From: Acarospora socialis
Taxonomy: Eukaryota; Ascomycota; Lecanoromycetes; Acarosporales; Acarosporaceae
DNA: 64,000 nt
Assembly (NCBI GenBank): GCA_025617375.2
Contig: JAMYGW020000002.1
Location: 868,001-932,000 of the forward strand
Direction of reading: 5' to 3'
Under the pieces are notes generated by a model. The model did no database searches. It saw only the letters and a list, made by a program, of their open reading frames with translations, and had not been told where the DNA came from. Numbering within the stretch: position 1 is the first letter of the stretch; every line of letters starts with the position of its first letter. Of this stretch, positions 54,819-64,000 are shown in pieces. Position numbers and translations under genes: made by a program.

Positions 54819-56193
54819 ATGGCACCTCTCAACATCCTGATAGTCGGCTGCAGCATCGCCGGCCCCACGCTCGCCACCTTCCTGCTCCTCTCCCCGCTCC
54901 CTGCCTCTCAGAAACCACGCATCACCATCCTTGAGCGGTCCTCCACCCTCCGCACGCAAGGCCAAAACGTCGACATTCGCGGCGCGGGCGTGACCATTAT
55001 CCGCAAGCTCGGGCTTGAGACCGTGATCCGGGCCTCTACCACTGGGGAAGAAGGCGTCCAGTTCGTGGACGGGGAGAATCGCGTGTGGGCCGCGTTCCCA
55101 GCGGATAAGAGCGGACGGCTGCAGACGCTCACGAGCGACATTGAGATCCTGAGGGGCCGGCTGGCGGAAATATGCTGGAGGAGGAGCAGGCTGGTGAGCG
55201 AGGAGGTGGAAAGGGAGGGTGGAGCCGGGGTGGAGTATGTTTTTGGGGATTATCTCGAAGGTTTGGAGCAGGATGGGAATAAGGTGCATGTGCGCTTTGC
55301 GAAGAGCCGGGAGAGGCGGAGTTTCGATCTGGTGGTTGGGGCCGACGGGCTGCAGAGTCGGACGCGGAGTATGGTGTGGGGCGCGGAGGGGGAGAAAGAC
55401 AGGATGAAGCGGTTGGGCATGTATGGCGCGTTCTTCAGCATGCCGCGGGGGAAGACCGATAGTATGTGGCAGCGCTGGTTCCATGCGCCCGGGCGGCGGG
55501 GGGTTCTTCTAAGGCCGGACGAGCAGAGGGACAGGACGACGGTGTTTATGTATGTGATTAATGAGAAGGATAGAAGGTTGGTGGAGGTCGCAGCGAAGGG
55601 GCATGAGGACGTGGAGGTGCAGAAGGTCTTGTTAGAGGAGTATTTCCAGGATGTTGGGTGGGAGAGTGAGAGGATTGTCAGGGAGATGATGGCGACGAAG
55701 GACTTCTACTACGATATGGTGGGCCAGGTAAAGATGGATAAGTGGAGTAAAGGGAGGGTGGTACTGCTGGGCGATGCTGGGTGAGTTCTCCCACCATAAC
55801 CGCTAGGGTCGTCGCTGGCCGTCGAACCTGCTGCCGACTGTGCAAAGTTACTGCGCATCGCCCATCTCGGGCATGGGCACAACGCTGGCCCTGAGTGGCG
55901 CCTACAATCTGGCCGGTGCTCTTACACGCTATCCGAGTGATCACACAGCCACTTTCGCCGAGTATGAAAGGAGAATGCGGCCCATCGTCGACCGCGCGCA
56001 GAGGCTGGTGCCCGGTGCACCCCATATCGTGAATCCAGAAACGGCATGGGGAATCTGGATGATGCATACTATCATGAGCATTTTAGCCTGGTCTAGGCTG
56101 GCTAATCTGCTATTCATGTTCATGGGACCGCCGGCAAACACTGTGCCGGTCGAAGAGTATGGGTTCAAGCAGCTGCCGGAATGGAGGGAGTAG
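54819..56193 (+). CDS. FAD-dependent monooxygenase
   Basis: Class A flavoprotein hydroxylase. Exons 54819-55780 and 55848-56193 give 435 residues. The N-terminal dinucleotide-binding motif reads ILIVGCSIAGPTLA, a common fungal variant of GxGxxG. LERSSTLRTQGQNVDIRGAG follows; VVGADGLQSRTR is the DG motif, and VVLLGDAG just before the intron is the GD motif that contacts the flavin ribityl. SPISGMGTTLALSGAYNLAGAL completes the FAD fold (partly quoted: GMGTTLALSGAYNLAG). The C-terminal ~60 residues contain a hydrophobic helix (LANLLFMFMG). Substrate unknown; no biosynthetic cluster neighbours are evident. Confidence 0.91.
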
Positions 56194-57409
56194 ACAGACG
56201 ATAGCTTTAAGCACGTGTCCACCATGAGTCGTGGTCGAGTCAGGCATCGACTTGGGCCAATGACTCGCTCAAGGCTGCTTATTATACGCTTAGTTATTAA
56301 AGCCTTTCGATTCAGCATCATGCTATTTGCGACTTTTCCATACAACTACCGAAAGTTAGGCCTGCTTGGCAAATCAGTCTACTCGTATAGCGAGCTGAAA
56401 TGTCCGCGAGGATACAATAAGTAGTAGTTTCATAAATAACACGGTCAAAGACAATTCATCTCCAAACTAACATCACTTTTTATTGCAGAAGACGGTGTGC
56501 TTCGTTCTGGTGCACAATATAGGAGATTATATTCAAAACAAGCAAAATTTGGATAACAATTCTACATCATGGGCGGATCGAACATGACAAACACCCATGT
56601 GAGGAAGGTGAAAGTCAAAGACAGCTTTCCGGACGCGCCCAAACGCGACGTAGTCAAGGACAGCTTCCCAGGAGTGCCTCAACACGCTGAAGTCGAGGAA
56701 GTTCTCCATTAGTCCCGAGAGAAGACGATGGTATCACGGAGAAGACGCGTGAAAATTTCCCGTTGATACAGTAAGTGAGATGGTTTAGAGGCTTCGGGTT
56801 AGAAGTGAATGTCTCGTTTACTATGTTGATTCATACAAGTGACGAACATCGAGTTCAATGTTAGTTTTATTCCCCCTTTGTCAGCGTGACGTTGTGGATG
56901 GTTGATCTTGCATGTTGTTGTTTCGAACATGGGGAACAGATAAGCTTTGTGCACTAAGAGCGGCCCGCCTCGGCCTCTAAACTTAGGTCAGTCTCTAACA
57001 AGTAGCTCACCCGCTCCCTGTCCAACCTTGAATGGCTTTATCAATGGATTATCAAGTAACGTATTTATAGAGTGCCGAATGAATTATTGTTTCGACTTTG
57101 GTCAGCCATGAGACCTTGTCCACTACAACGGTAGACTGATACCAAACCAGGAAGATCTCAGGTATTTCATGGAAGGATCAATATACATTGCCTATAGCAA
57201 GAATAGCAGGAATGAATTTTCGTCGTCTGCTGCCTGCGCTAACATCTTTGATGAGACGTGGTCAATTCTCACTATGAGTAGAAAGCTCTGCTACCGTCAA
57301 TACGCGACGAAGTTCACTGCGCCTACGCATCCATCATATTGTATCTCTAGACACCACATCCGTTCAAGACCGACCAAGATCCCATCCCATAAGTGATCAC
57401 AGCAGCAAC
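56194..57409. other. Intergenic region with one micro-ORF
   Basis: AT content rises slightly here. Apart from the small ORF at 56569-56712 no coding region is supported. Confidence 0.45.
56569..56712 (+). CDS. Possible 47-residue protein with repeated KDSFP motif
   Basis: ORF starting MGGSNMTNTHVRKV. The motif VKDSFP occurs twice, as VKDSFPDAPKRD and VKDSFPGVPQHA, 15 residues apart, and the DNA just after the stop could encode a third related ENFP piece in another frame. A repeated motif in so short an ORF suggests real selection or a tandem duplication. No signal peptide or domain; unrecognised. Confidence 0.35.
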   Translation: MGGSNMTNTHVRKVKVKDSFPDAPKRDVVKDSFPGVPQHAEVEEVLH

Positions 57410-57838
57410 ATGGCCGACGCCAGTCCCAATCCATACATTACCGACGAAGCAGCCGCCCTTAAACAGATTCTAGAGTCTGATCCCAAGGCCGCAGTGGCAC
57501 AGATCAAAGCTGGCGAGTCCAAGGCTGCTCTACACCACCTCTTAAACACAGATCCGCAGTTCCGTCCTCAGACATCTACCTATTCGACCTTGCTCGGATG
57601 GACGGATGGAACGGGCGTGTGGGTCCTCGAAGGGAGCGAGCAGGTCTACAGGGATCTGAAGAGACTTGGTGGCGCCGATCCGTTAGCTATAATGAGTGTC
57701 TGGAGAAGCCAGGGGCGACGTATTATGAGCACTGTTAGTAGTCGTCCAGTGCACACCGTTGGGGAGGACGCCGTTGTGGCTGTCGTGAGATTTGCGCTTT
57801 TGGGCTTTGGGACTGATGTTGAACGGTCTAGGGAATGA
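57410..57838 (+). CDS. Unrecognised small protein, 142 residues
   Basis: Intronless ORF preceded by AACATGG-like start context. The translation is alpha-helical at the N-terminus (AAALKQILESDPKAAVAQIKA) and ends in a hydrophobic VVAVVRFALLGFGTDVERS. Central text: YSTLLGWTDGTGVWVLEGS. No signal peptide or named domain. Balanced composition suggests a real gene, the last one before the AT-rich block. Confidence 0.5.
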   Translation: MADASPNPYITDEAAALKQILESDPKAAVAQIKAGESKAALHHLLNTDPQFRPQTSTYSTLLGWTDGTGVWVLEGSEQVYRDLKRLGGADPLAIMSVWRSQGRRIMSTVSSRPVHTVGEDAVVAVVRFALLGFGTDVERSRE

Positions 57839-58869
57839 GCACCCTGCAACTCGCGAGGCGATGGAGAACCAGGTCGGCTTTAGAGAGGGACCCGGAACGA
57901 CGGTGCGGGTAGACTGACATGCCGGCGTCCTGAGCGACCACGGTCGAAGATGTTTGGAACACTCTTCTCGTGGTGGAAACCTCGAAACCTTTGCAGGCAG
58001 CACTTGACGTTTAGAGCTTTCCCGTGATGCGGTGGTTACGGGGCTAGCGTAAATTCATTGTTTACATCCTACCAAGTTCTGGCATTGAGTGAAAAGTCAC
58101 ATCAAAGTCTTCAAACTTTGCAAGGACGAAAGATTCGTACCATAGCAAGCAGCGAGCTAGCACTCTGCGTCGAGGTGATAAGGCTGTCCTTGTCGGTACT
58201 GTTATGAATGAATAGTTGACTTGATGGATATATTGCGGTTGCCACTACTCCATTGTGACTGGAGACAATGGCAGCCCATCCAGTAGAGCGATGACGCATA
58301 TGCCACGCGGCTGCGATACTTCAAAACGTCCCCTACCTAACCCTGGTCGGTAGCCACAGTCTCGGCCTCATTGCTGACCGTCACTCTTTGACGTTGAGAG
58401 ACAATTGATCACTATCATCTGCTCGAGTTTGCTACATAAAACCCTGCTGAGTGAGCTCCGCAATTAGCCGCCGCTCTACTGAAGGAAATTCACCGGATCG
58501 AATATGGATCCCATATCTGGATCACAGAACAGTCACAGAACTTCTTAGTGTGTTAGTATATGGCTTTCTCACATAGTAATTGAACACTTCAGCTTGGAAA
58601 GCTACATGATTAGTGATGTGCAGGCTGTTGTGTCTGCCTTCTTTAGTTCGGGTCTTAGAGTACTCGTAGTGGCCAAAAGTAACGGTTATTTCATGATTTT
58701 CCACCAAAATGTTACGGCCATACCCGGAGGGGTAAGGCGCGGACTGACTTATACGCGGGAAGGGCGTTTGGCAGGTCACCTGCCAAGCATAAGTCACATG
58801 ATGACTCAACGACTCAAGGGGTCAAGGGGTCAACTCAACAAGTCAACCAATCAAGCATTCAACTCAACA
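57839..58869. other. Boundary region before the AT-rich block
   Basis: No supported gene. Its last 80 bases (about 58800-58868) are a degenerate tandem array built on GTCAA/CTCAA pentamers, ending exactly where composition changes. Confidence 0.5.
58800..58868 (+). repeat. Degenerate GTCAA/CTCAA tandem array
   Basis: Repeated pieces such as GACTCAA, GGGGTCAA (twice in a row), GTCAACTCAACAAGTCAACC and CATTCAACTCAACA. It marks the border between ordinary and AT-rich DNA. Confidence 0.6.
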
Positions 58870-58889
58870 CAGAAGAACATCAAGTCCAT

Positions 58890-59080
58890 ACTATATAGTA
58901 GAATTGATTTTCTTATGAAATCAATCATGTTCAACTTAAGTAACAATCTAAGAATAAAGATCAGAACCATTTCAGACCAGCTCTTATATCAACAAGTACA
59001 AATTCTTAGTTCTAATATGAGAGAAATCTTCTGTGAGAACATTACATATAAATTGCTGTTAAAACACTTACTTATATTTA
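58890..59080 (-). repeat. Left copy of a diverged inverted repeat
   Basis: Read in reverse it matches 61655-61815: shared pieces include ATATAGTAGAAT, CAATCATGTTCAACT, CTCTTATATCAACAAG and TTCTTAGTTCTA, in the same order. Likely two copies of one repeat family, perhaps a solo or truncated LTR. Confidence 0.55.
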
Positions 59081-59094
59081 TATTTCTCAGCATC

Positions 59095-59560
59095 TGAGTA
59101 AGTTAAACATCAATCTTTGCACATATTGATATTGTCATATACTCAGTTTCAATAATTAAGATGATAACAGACTTTTGTTTTCAACTTACTTATAAAATTG
59201 ATTTATTTTTAAGCATATAAATATGTTTTAAAATTGACTTTCAATTCTGCTTGTTCAACATGTAGTTTGAGTCAAAGTATTTAAGTATGACTTGACTTTC
59301 ATTAAATTCATACATTATATTGAGATTGATAATTAATTTAACATACTGTAGCAGTTTCTTAAGTGTATGTTCATGATGTTCTGCTGAATCACTGAGATAT
59401 TGACTTAAATAATTTAAAATAAAAATAATGATTAATCATGTATGAATTACTGCATACATCAGACTTTTTATTGCTTACTAATACTGTCTTTAATCTATTC
59501 TTTGATCAGCTGAGTTGATAGAATAAAGAGTGTTATATTTATTAAGTAAAATTGCAGTAA
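59095..59560 (+). repeat. First copy of a diverged direct repeat
   Basis: About 465 bases alignable in the same orientation with 61195-61650. Shared pieces include ACTTGACTTTCA, CAGTAGTTTCTT-like and TGATCAGYTRAGTTGA. Differences are mostly C/T and G/A, consistent with independent point mutation of two copies. Could be the terminal repeats of one element or two copies of a longer family. Confidence 0.6.
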
Positions 59561-61194
59561 CTTTGTGCTTATCAAATTACATATGAAGATTTTTCAGCAT
59601 TTTATTTACATAGTGAATTTGATTTAGACACAATATTCTTCTCTTGTGATTATGTGTAATCTGAATATTAAGAATTTTCTGTGTCTTCTTTAAATTCTTA
59701 ACTTTGAATATCTCAACAAGAACTTATTTGAATCAGAAAATGTGTAATAAATTTACTGAAGTCATAATGATATTGTTTATATAGAGAAGCAGCATAATTC
59801 TTTTAATGCTGTGAATAAAAAGACAAGAATTCACATTGCTTTAATGAAAGTTTAGTTTCTTCAACTCATCAACACATCATTTATGTCAATTTTATACAAT
59901 CTACTTAAGATTATAAAGACTGTGCAGTATGTGCAGTGCACAATTAAATGCAATTTTGACTCTGAAAAAAACTATTTATGTGAATGATTTCTTTGAGAAA
60001 GAATTTTATGAAAACATTGTTAACATTTATCTAATGATACTTTACATTCTGAAGTACAACAATGATTAAAAAGACTCAAAAAGTATTAAATTTTATTGTA
60101 GAAGCAAAGATGTTCTCATAATTAATATTATATATTTAAAAGAATTTTCTCATTATAATTTTCATCTTAAGTTTGTTCAGAGATTCATTAGTGTTCAGTT
60201 TGAATTTAAACATTTATTTATTTGTTATAATGTTTGCATTCTTTGATGACACAACTTCTTCTCAGATTTTGTTTGCTGTTAAGACTGTTAATTTTATATA
60301 AATAATATTTTTTTACATCTCTTTTCAAATTGAATTTTTTACTACTTCAGTATAAATGATAGATGTAAAAATATTAGATTTAATGTTGTTATAATTTTCT
60401 TTATCTGCTACAAAGATAATTAATGTCAGTATAATTTTTAATATTTTGAACAAGAACTCATTCAAGTTTTGTTTGTTGTTGTCATTGTTTTACTTTCTTT
60501 TTGAAATTTCAATGCACAAGAATGTTCTGACTTTCTCAGATGAAATATTCTTTTCTGATTTGTTTGCTTTGTTGATGAAAGTCTCAATATATAAAAATTA
60601 CTTAATCTTGTTCTATTTATTTGTCTGTGATCTGTTTAAATTGATTATAGTATTGAGAGATATAAAGAATACTCATGCTATACTGCTGACTAACTATCTA
60701 TTTAGTGAAACATACATCATTAACTTAACTATGATCAATGTAAATTGTAGAGATTGAAGTTGATTACAGTCAATTTCACTCTTTATATGAATTAACTTTT
60801 GATACTAATTCAAACTAAAACTATGAAAGCAGCTAAAACACTGCACTTCTTAACACTTTTACTTTATAACACTGCATCTATCAACTTTCATTAACAACAA
60901 GTTTCAGTTGTTCAATAAAGCACTTAAAGATCTATTTAAATAAGAACTTAATTAATTTATTAACTATTATGTCTTAATTAAACATGAATTTCATCTGAAT
61001 CTGATTTCTCTTGTGTAAATCTTGAATGTGATGATAGACAATATTAATGTACTTTGATCATTCATGCACATGTGCATTTTTAATCAAAATTAAAACAGCT
61101 TAATTGTCTTTCTTGAACTGAAGAGATGAGAATGTCTGATGAATTTCATTTTTTTTAATGTTTATATGATATGAATTGTCTTCAAGATCAATAT

Positions 61195-61650
61195 TTAAGT
61201 AAGTCAGAGTATAATCTTTGCATATATTGACATGATTATGTACTTGATTTCAGTGATTGATGTAGCAACAAACTTTTGCTTATAATTTGTTCATAAAACT
61301 AATTTATCTTCAAACATGTAGATGTGTTTTAAAATAAACTTGTGATTTTATTTATTTAATGTGTAGTCTGAGTCAGAGTATTCAAATATAACTTGACTTT
61401 CACTAAATTTATACACTATATCATGATTAATAATCAATCTGACATATCACAGTAGTTTCTTGAGTATATGCTCATAATGTTCTGCAAAATCACTGAAATA
61501 TTGATTTAATTGATTTAAAACAAAGAATATGTCTAATTAAGTGTAAATTGCTGTATACATTAAGTTTTATATTACTTGCTGATATTGTCTTTGATTTATT
61601 CTCTGATCAGTTAAGTTGACAAAGTGAAGAACATTATATTCATTAAGTGA
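61195..61650 (+). repeat. Second copy of a diverged direct repeat
   Basis: Partner of 59095-59560; it ends abruptly at about 61650 where the inverted-repeat copy begins, suggesting that one element inserted into the other. Confidence 0.6.
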
Positions 61651-61654
61651 GATT

Positions 61655-61815
61655 TCTTGTTACATTCTAGTACTGAGCTTTCTTGATAATGTAGAACTAA
61701 GATTTTAATCTTGTTGATATAAGAGTTCTCAATAGAATTGTCTTGATAAACACTTAAATTGTAACAAATGAGTTGAACATGATTGTTTTCATAAAAGAAA
61801 TGATTCTACTATATA
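61655..61815 (+). repeat. Right copy of a diverged inverted repeat
   Basis: Partner of 58890-59080 in opposite orientation. Begins near TTGTTACATTCTAG and contains TTGATATAAGAG and TGAACATGATTG. Confidence 0.55.
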
Positions 61816-62149
61816 AAAGTCTGCTCACTGTGCTTACTGTTGAGTGCATTAAGCAAGAGATTCAGTAAACATTTCTGATTGATTCATTGAACTGTTCATT
61901 ATATAATTGTTGAGTATCTACTTATTTACTCACTATTTAAGCAGTTAAGCTGTCACATAATTCTGTCTTGACAGATCTTCTGTTAAACACTTTATAGATG
62001 TAGTTTTTTGAATATACTTTAGTTCAATGAACATTTCTTGATTGATTCATTGAATTCATGAGTTCTTTGATCATAACATCATCTTTTCTTTTCTAGACAC
62101 TAGTTCTCTGAGTTTATATAAGTGAGAGTGTCTTTTCTTATTGTTATTG

Positions 62150-64000
62150 TCAATGATGCTTTTTAAAAATTTCAATCACTTATGAATTGCAAAGAAAATT
62201 CAACTCAATGATGCTCAAATCTCATTTTCTTGTGATTATTGTGTCAGTTGCAACATCAATTGTTTTGTAATGAAATCTCAATTCAAATGTAATAAATATA
62301 CTTGCTGAGATCATCTGTGTATCAGTGAATTGTAAGAGTTTCTTGACTGAACTTGTCTTTCACTTCAAAAAGAAATCAGTAAAGCAAATATAAAACTAGC
62401 AGTTAAGCAATCTGAGCTTGCTATACTTTTCTTGAAAGTTGTGCATCTTTAGAAAATTCTAAATCAAACAGATCATCATGCTACAGAAAAGACTGATTGT
62501 CTTGCTGCTGAGCTTAATAATAATAATGATGAAACAGATTCTGAAAAGAATTCTCAAAATATACAACAGTTTATTAACTTAATGTTTTCATTTTTCTGAA
62601 TCTTTATTGTATTCTTTTCTCAAAATGCTGAAGTGTTCTTGCACAGTTTTTAAGATTTTCTTTAAGTTTTCAGATATTTTTCAAAGTATAATATTCTTTT
62701 CATTTTACAAGATAGTGAACTTTTCTGTTAATCATTCTTCTTTTTAAAATGTTCTCAATTTTATATTCTTCATTGAATTTGACAGATATTTCATTGATTT
62801 AAAGTGATATGAATTGATTGCAATGCTGAAGCATGAAAGCATGAAATATTGAGTGTATTCTCATTTCTTTAAGTAAGTCTAACTCATAATTTAACTTCTT
62901 AATGTTTCTCTTGACTAGAAACAGTTCTATGCTCTTGTAATTCAATTTCTTGCTTCTCTGTCTTGTATGAATGTTATTTGTTTGAAAATAAATTTTATCT
63001 TCAATCTTAAATGATTTTATTTTCATCACTTATTCTGTTCACTGCTAAATTCTGTTTGTCAGATCTTGATGCAGTTTCTTTATTTCAGTGATATTTAACA
63101 TCACTTTTTAAACTTTGTGATTTGTGTTCTTCAGAATCTTGTCATATCTCTGAGTTGTATTTATAGTTTGCATAAAATGATGTCTTTTTTGTGATCTCAT
63201 TTTTCACATTATTGTATGCAAACTATATCATAAACAACAGTTGTACTCAGTTATTCTGATTCTTGTTGACATAGTGTTTTAAGTATGTTTTTATTGTCTG
63301 ATTCATTTGTTTACTTTGTTTATCTGTCTATAAATAATATATCATTAACATCTTATGTTTTATTCTGAGTTCTGCTGTGAGCATTTTTCAAAATTTGTTT
63401 GTGAATAGTTTATCTCTGTTAGTGATAAACTCTTTTGATAGTCTGTAATTACTAATTTATTTTTGCAGTATGATGTATGTCAATACTGATGCTGTCATAG
63501 TTTCTTTGAATAAAATAAACATTGTGTACTTAATCAATCTGTTCATTATAATCAATATACTGTCAAATTTTACTTTTCATGCTGAATTCTTTGACAATAA
63601 TAACTTTGTAATGAAGTTTATGATAACTGACTTTCATGATGCATTTAATGTGTTCAGTTATGTTACTTCATCATATTATTTGTCTCTATTGATTTTGTTT
63701 CTTCAGTATGAATTGTATTTGATGATTATTTTGATGATTTAATTTCTAAAATCATTAATGTTTCATCTTCTTCACATTAAATTCTCTGTGCATTTTACTT
63801 CTAGATATTCATGAACTCTGTTTACATAACACTTCTGAATAAGTTTTTCATTCATTAAGAAAGTATTTTTTATCTTGTACATCACTGCTAAATCTTTTGT
63901 GAGAATTTCATTGTTGTCTTTGCTCAGAATTTTAATGTAAACTTGTTTCATTTTTTCATAATCAGACTGTCTGCTCAAGACATCTGCTTCATCATTTTTA
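62150..64000 (-). mobile_element. Ty3/gypsy LTR retrotransposon fossil (pol 3' part), running off the window
   Basis: Minus-strand translations show integrase remains in the order expected for Ty3/gypsy. A zinc-binding-like piece lies at about 63770-63980, core-like pieces at about 63100-63720 and the post-core C-terminal domain at 62799-63029 (for example RIHSIFHAFML). The lower-coordinate end is lost in mutated DNA near 62150; the upstream part of pol lies beyond the window. It is broken in many places and bears heavy repeat-induced-type mutation, so it is old and inactive. Confidence 0.75.

Larger units (their letters stand above)
58870..64000. other. AT-rich block of mutated repeats
   Basis: Composition falls sharply to an estimated 25-30 percent G+C and stays there to the window edge. 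CpG is rare and TpA/TpG abundant, as expected after repeat-induced point mutation. No host gene is seen; remaining ORFs are short and rich in Ile, Phe, Leu, Lys and Asn. It contains the retroelement fossil and the repeat pairs listed separately. Confidence 0.85.

Noticed and set aside
58594-59097. 167-codon ORF crossing the isochore border
   Set aside because: It spans the pentamer array and a repeat copy, changing composition midway, so it is not a coherent gene.
60446-60757. 103-codon ORF in AT-rich DNA
   Set aside because: Phe/Leu/Ile-rich translation is what mutated AT-rich sequence gives by chance; no motif seen.
1-64000. CRISPR array, rRNA, bacterial operon features
   Set aside because: No regularly spaced repeats, no rRNA segments, and introns plus gene families show eukaryotic nuclear DNA.

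Overview
The window looks like nuclear DNA of a filamentous ascomycete, most likely a dothideomycete. Most genes carry short GT-AG introns of about 45-90 bases. The gene set includes a HET-domain protein, PalA/Rim20 of the fungal pH pathway, a MetR/Cys-3 type bZIP factor and an ENA-type sodium ATPase. The right end drops abruptly into an AT-rich block of mutated retroelement remains, as seen in genomes with repeat-induced point mutation. The species assignment is inference; the gene families are read from the sequence.

Layout. 1-1558: no gene seen. 1559-9160: a secreted GH16 glucanase, a DJ-1/PfpI-like protein, a Ctr copper transporter, the Atx1 copper chaperone and a peroxisomal-type thiolase. 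9735-20946: a HET gene with an early in-frame stop, kinetochore protein Chl4/Mis15 (CENP-N), the MetR-like bZIP, a seven-exon 2OG-Fe(II) oxygenase and a second DJ-1/PfpI protein. 21995-32285: palA/RIM20, an unrecognised broken gene, an interrupted tRNA-Phe gene, a short terminal-inverted-repeat element, a TatD nuclease, a mitochondrial acyl-CoA thioesterase and a membrane RING-H2 protein. 33039-43488: the ENA P-type ATPase, an unrecognised 717-residue acidic protein, a DUF2235 hydrolase and a Pof1-like nucleotidyltransferase. 45155-57838: a secreted Ser/Thr/Gly-rich protein, Sok1/Tcp11, a histidine acid phosphatase, a FAD monooxygenase and small unknown ORFs. From about 58870 to the end: an AT-rich graveyard with a Ty3/gypsy fossil on the minus strand and several diverged repeats.

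Genes that may work together. A copper importer lies next to the cytosolic copper chaperone. palA, a component of ambient-pH signalling, lies about 11.6 kb from the ENA ATPase, whose upstream region holds six exact GCCAAG hexamers, the binding sequence of PacC, the output factor of that pathway.

Most striking observation. The tRNA-Phe gene at 26777-26936 folds perfectly only if 87 bases are removed from its D-loop. Those bases begin GTAAGA and end TTACAG, like a spliceosomal intron, and they are not at the position where nuclear tRNA introns occur. Coordinates of spliced genes were derived by hand from reading-frame continuity and splice-site consensus; no transcript or database evidence was available.
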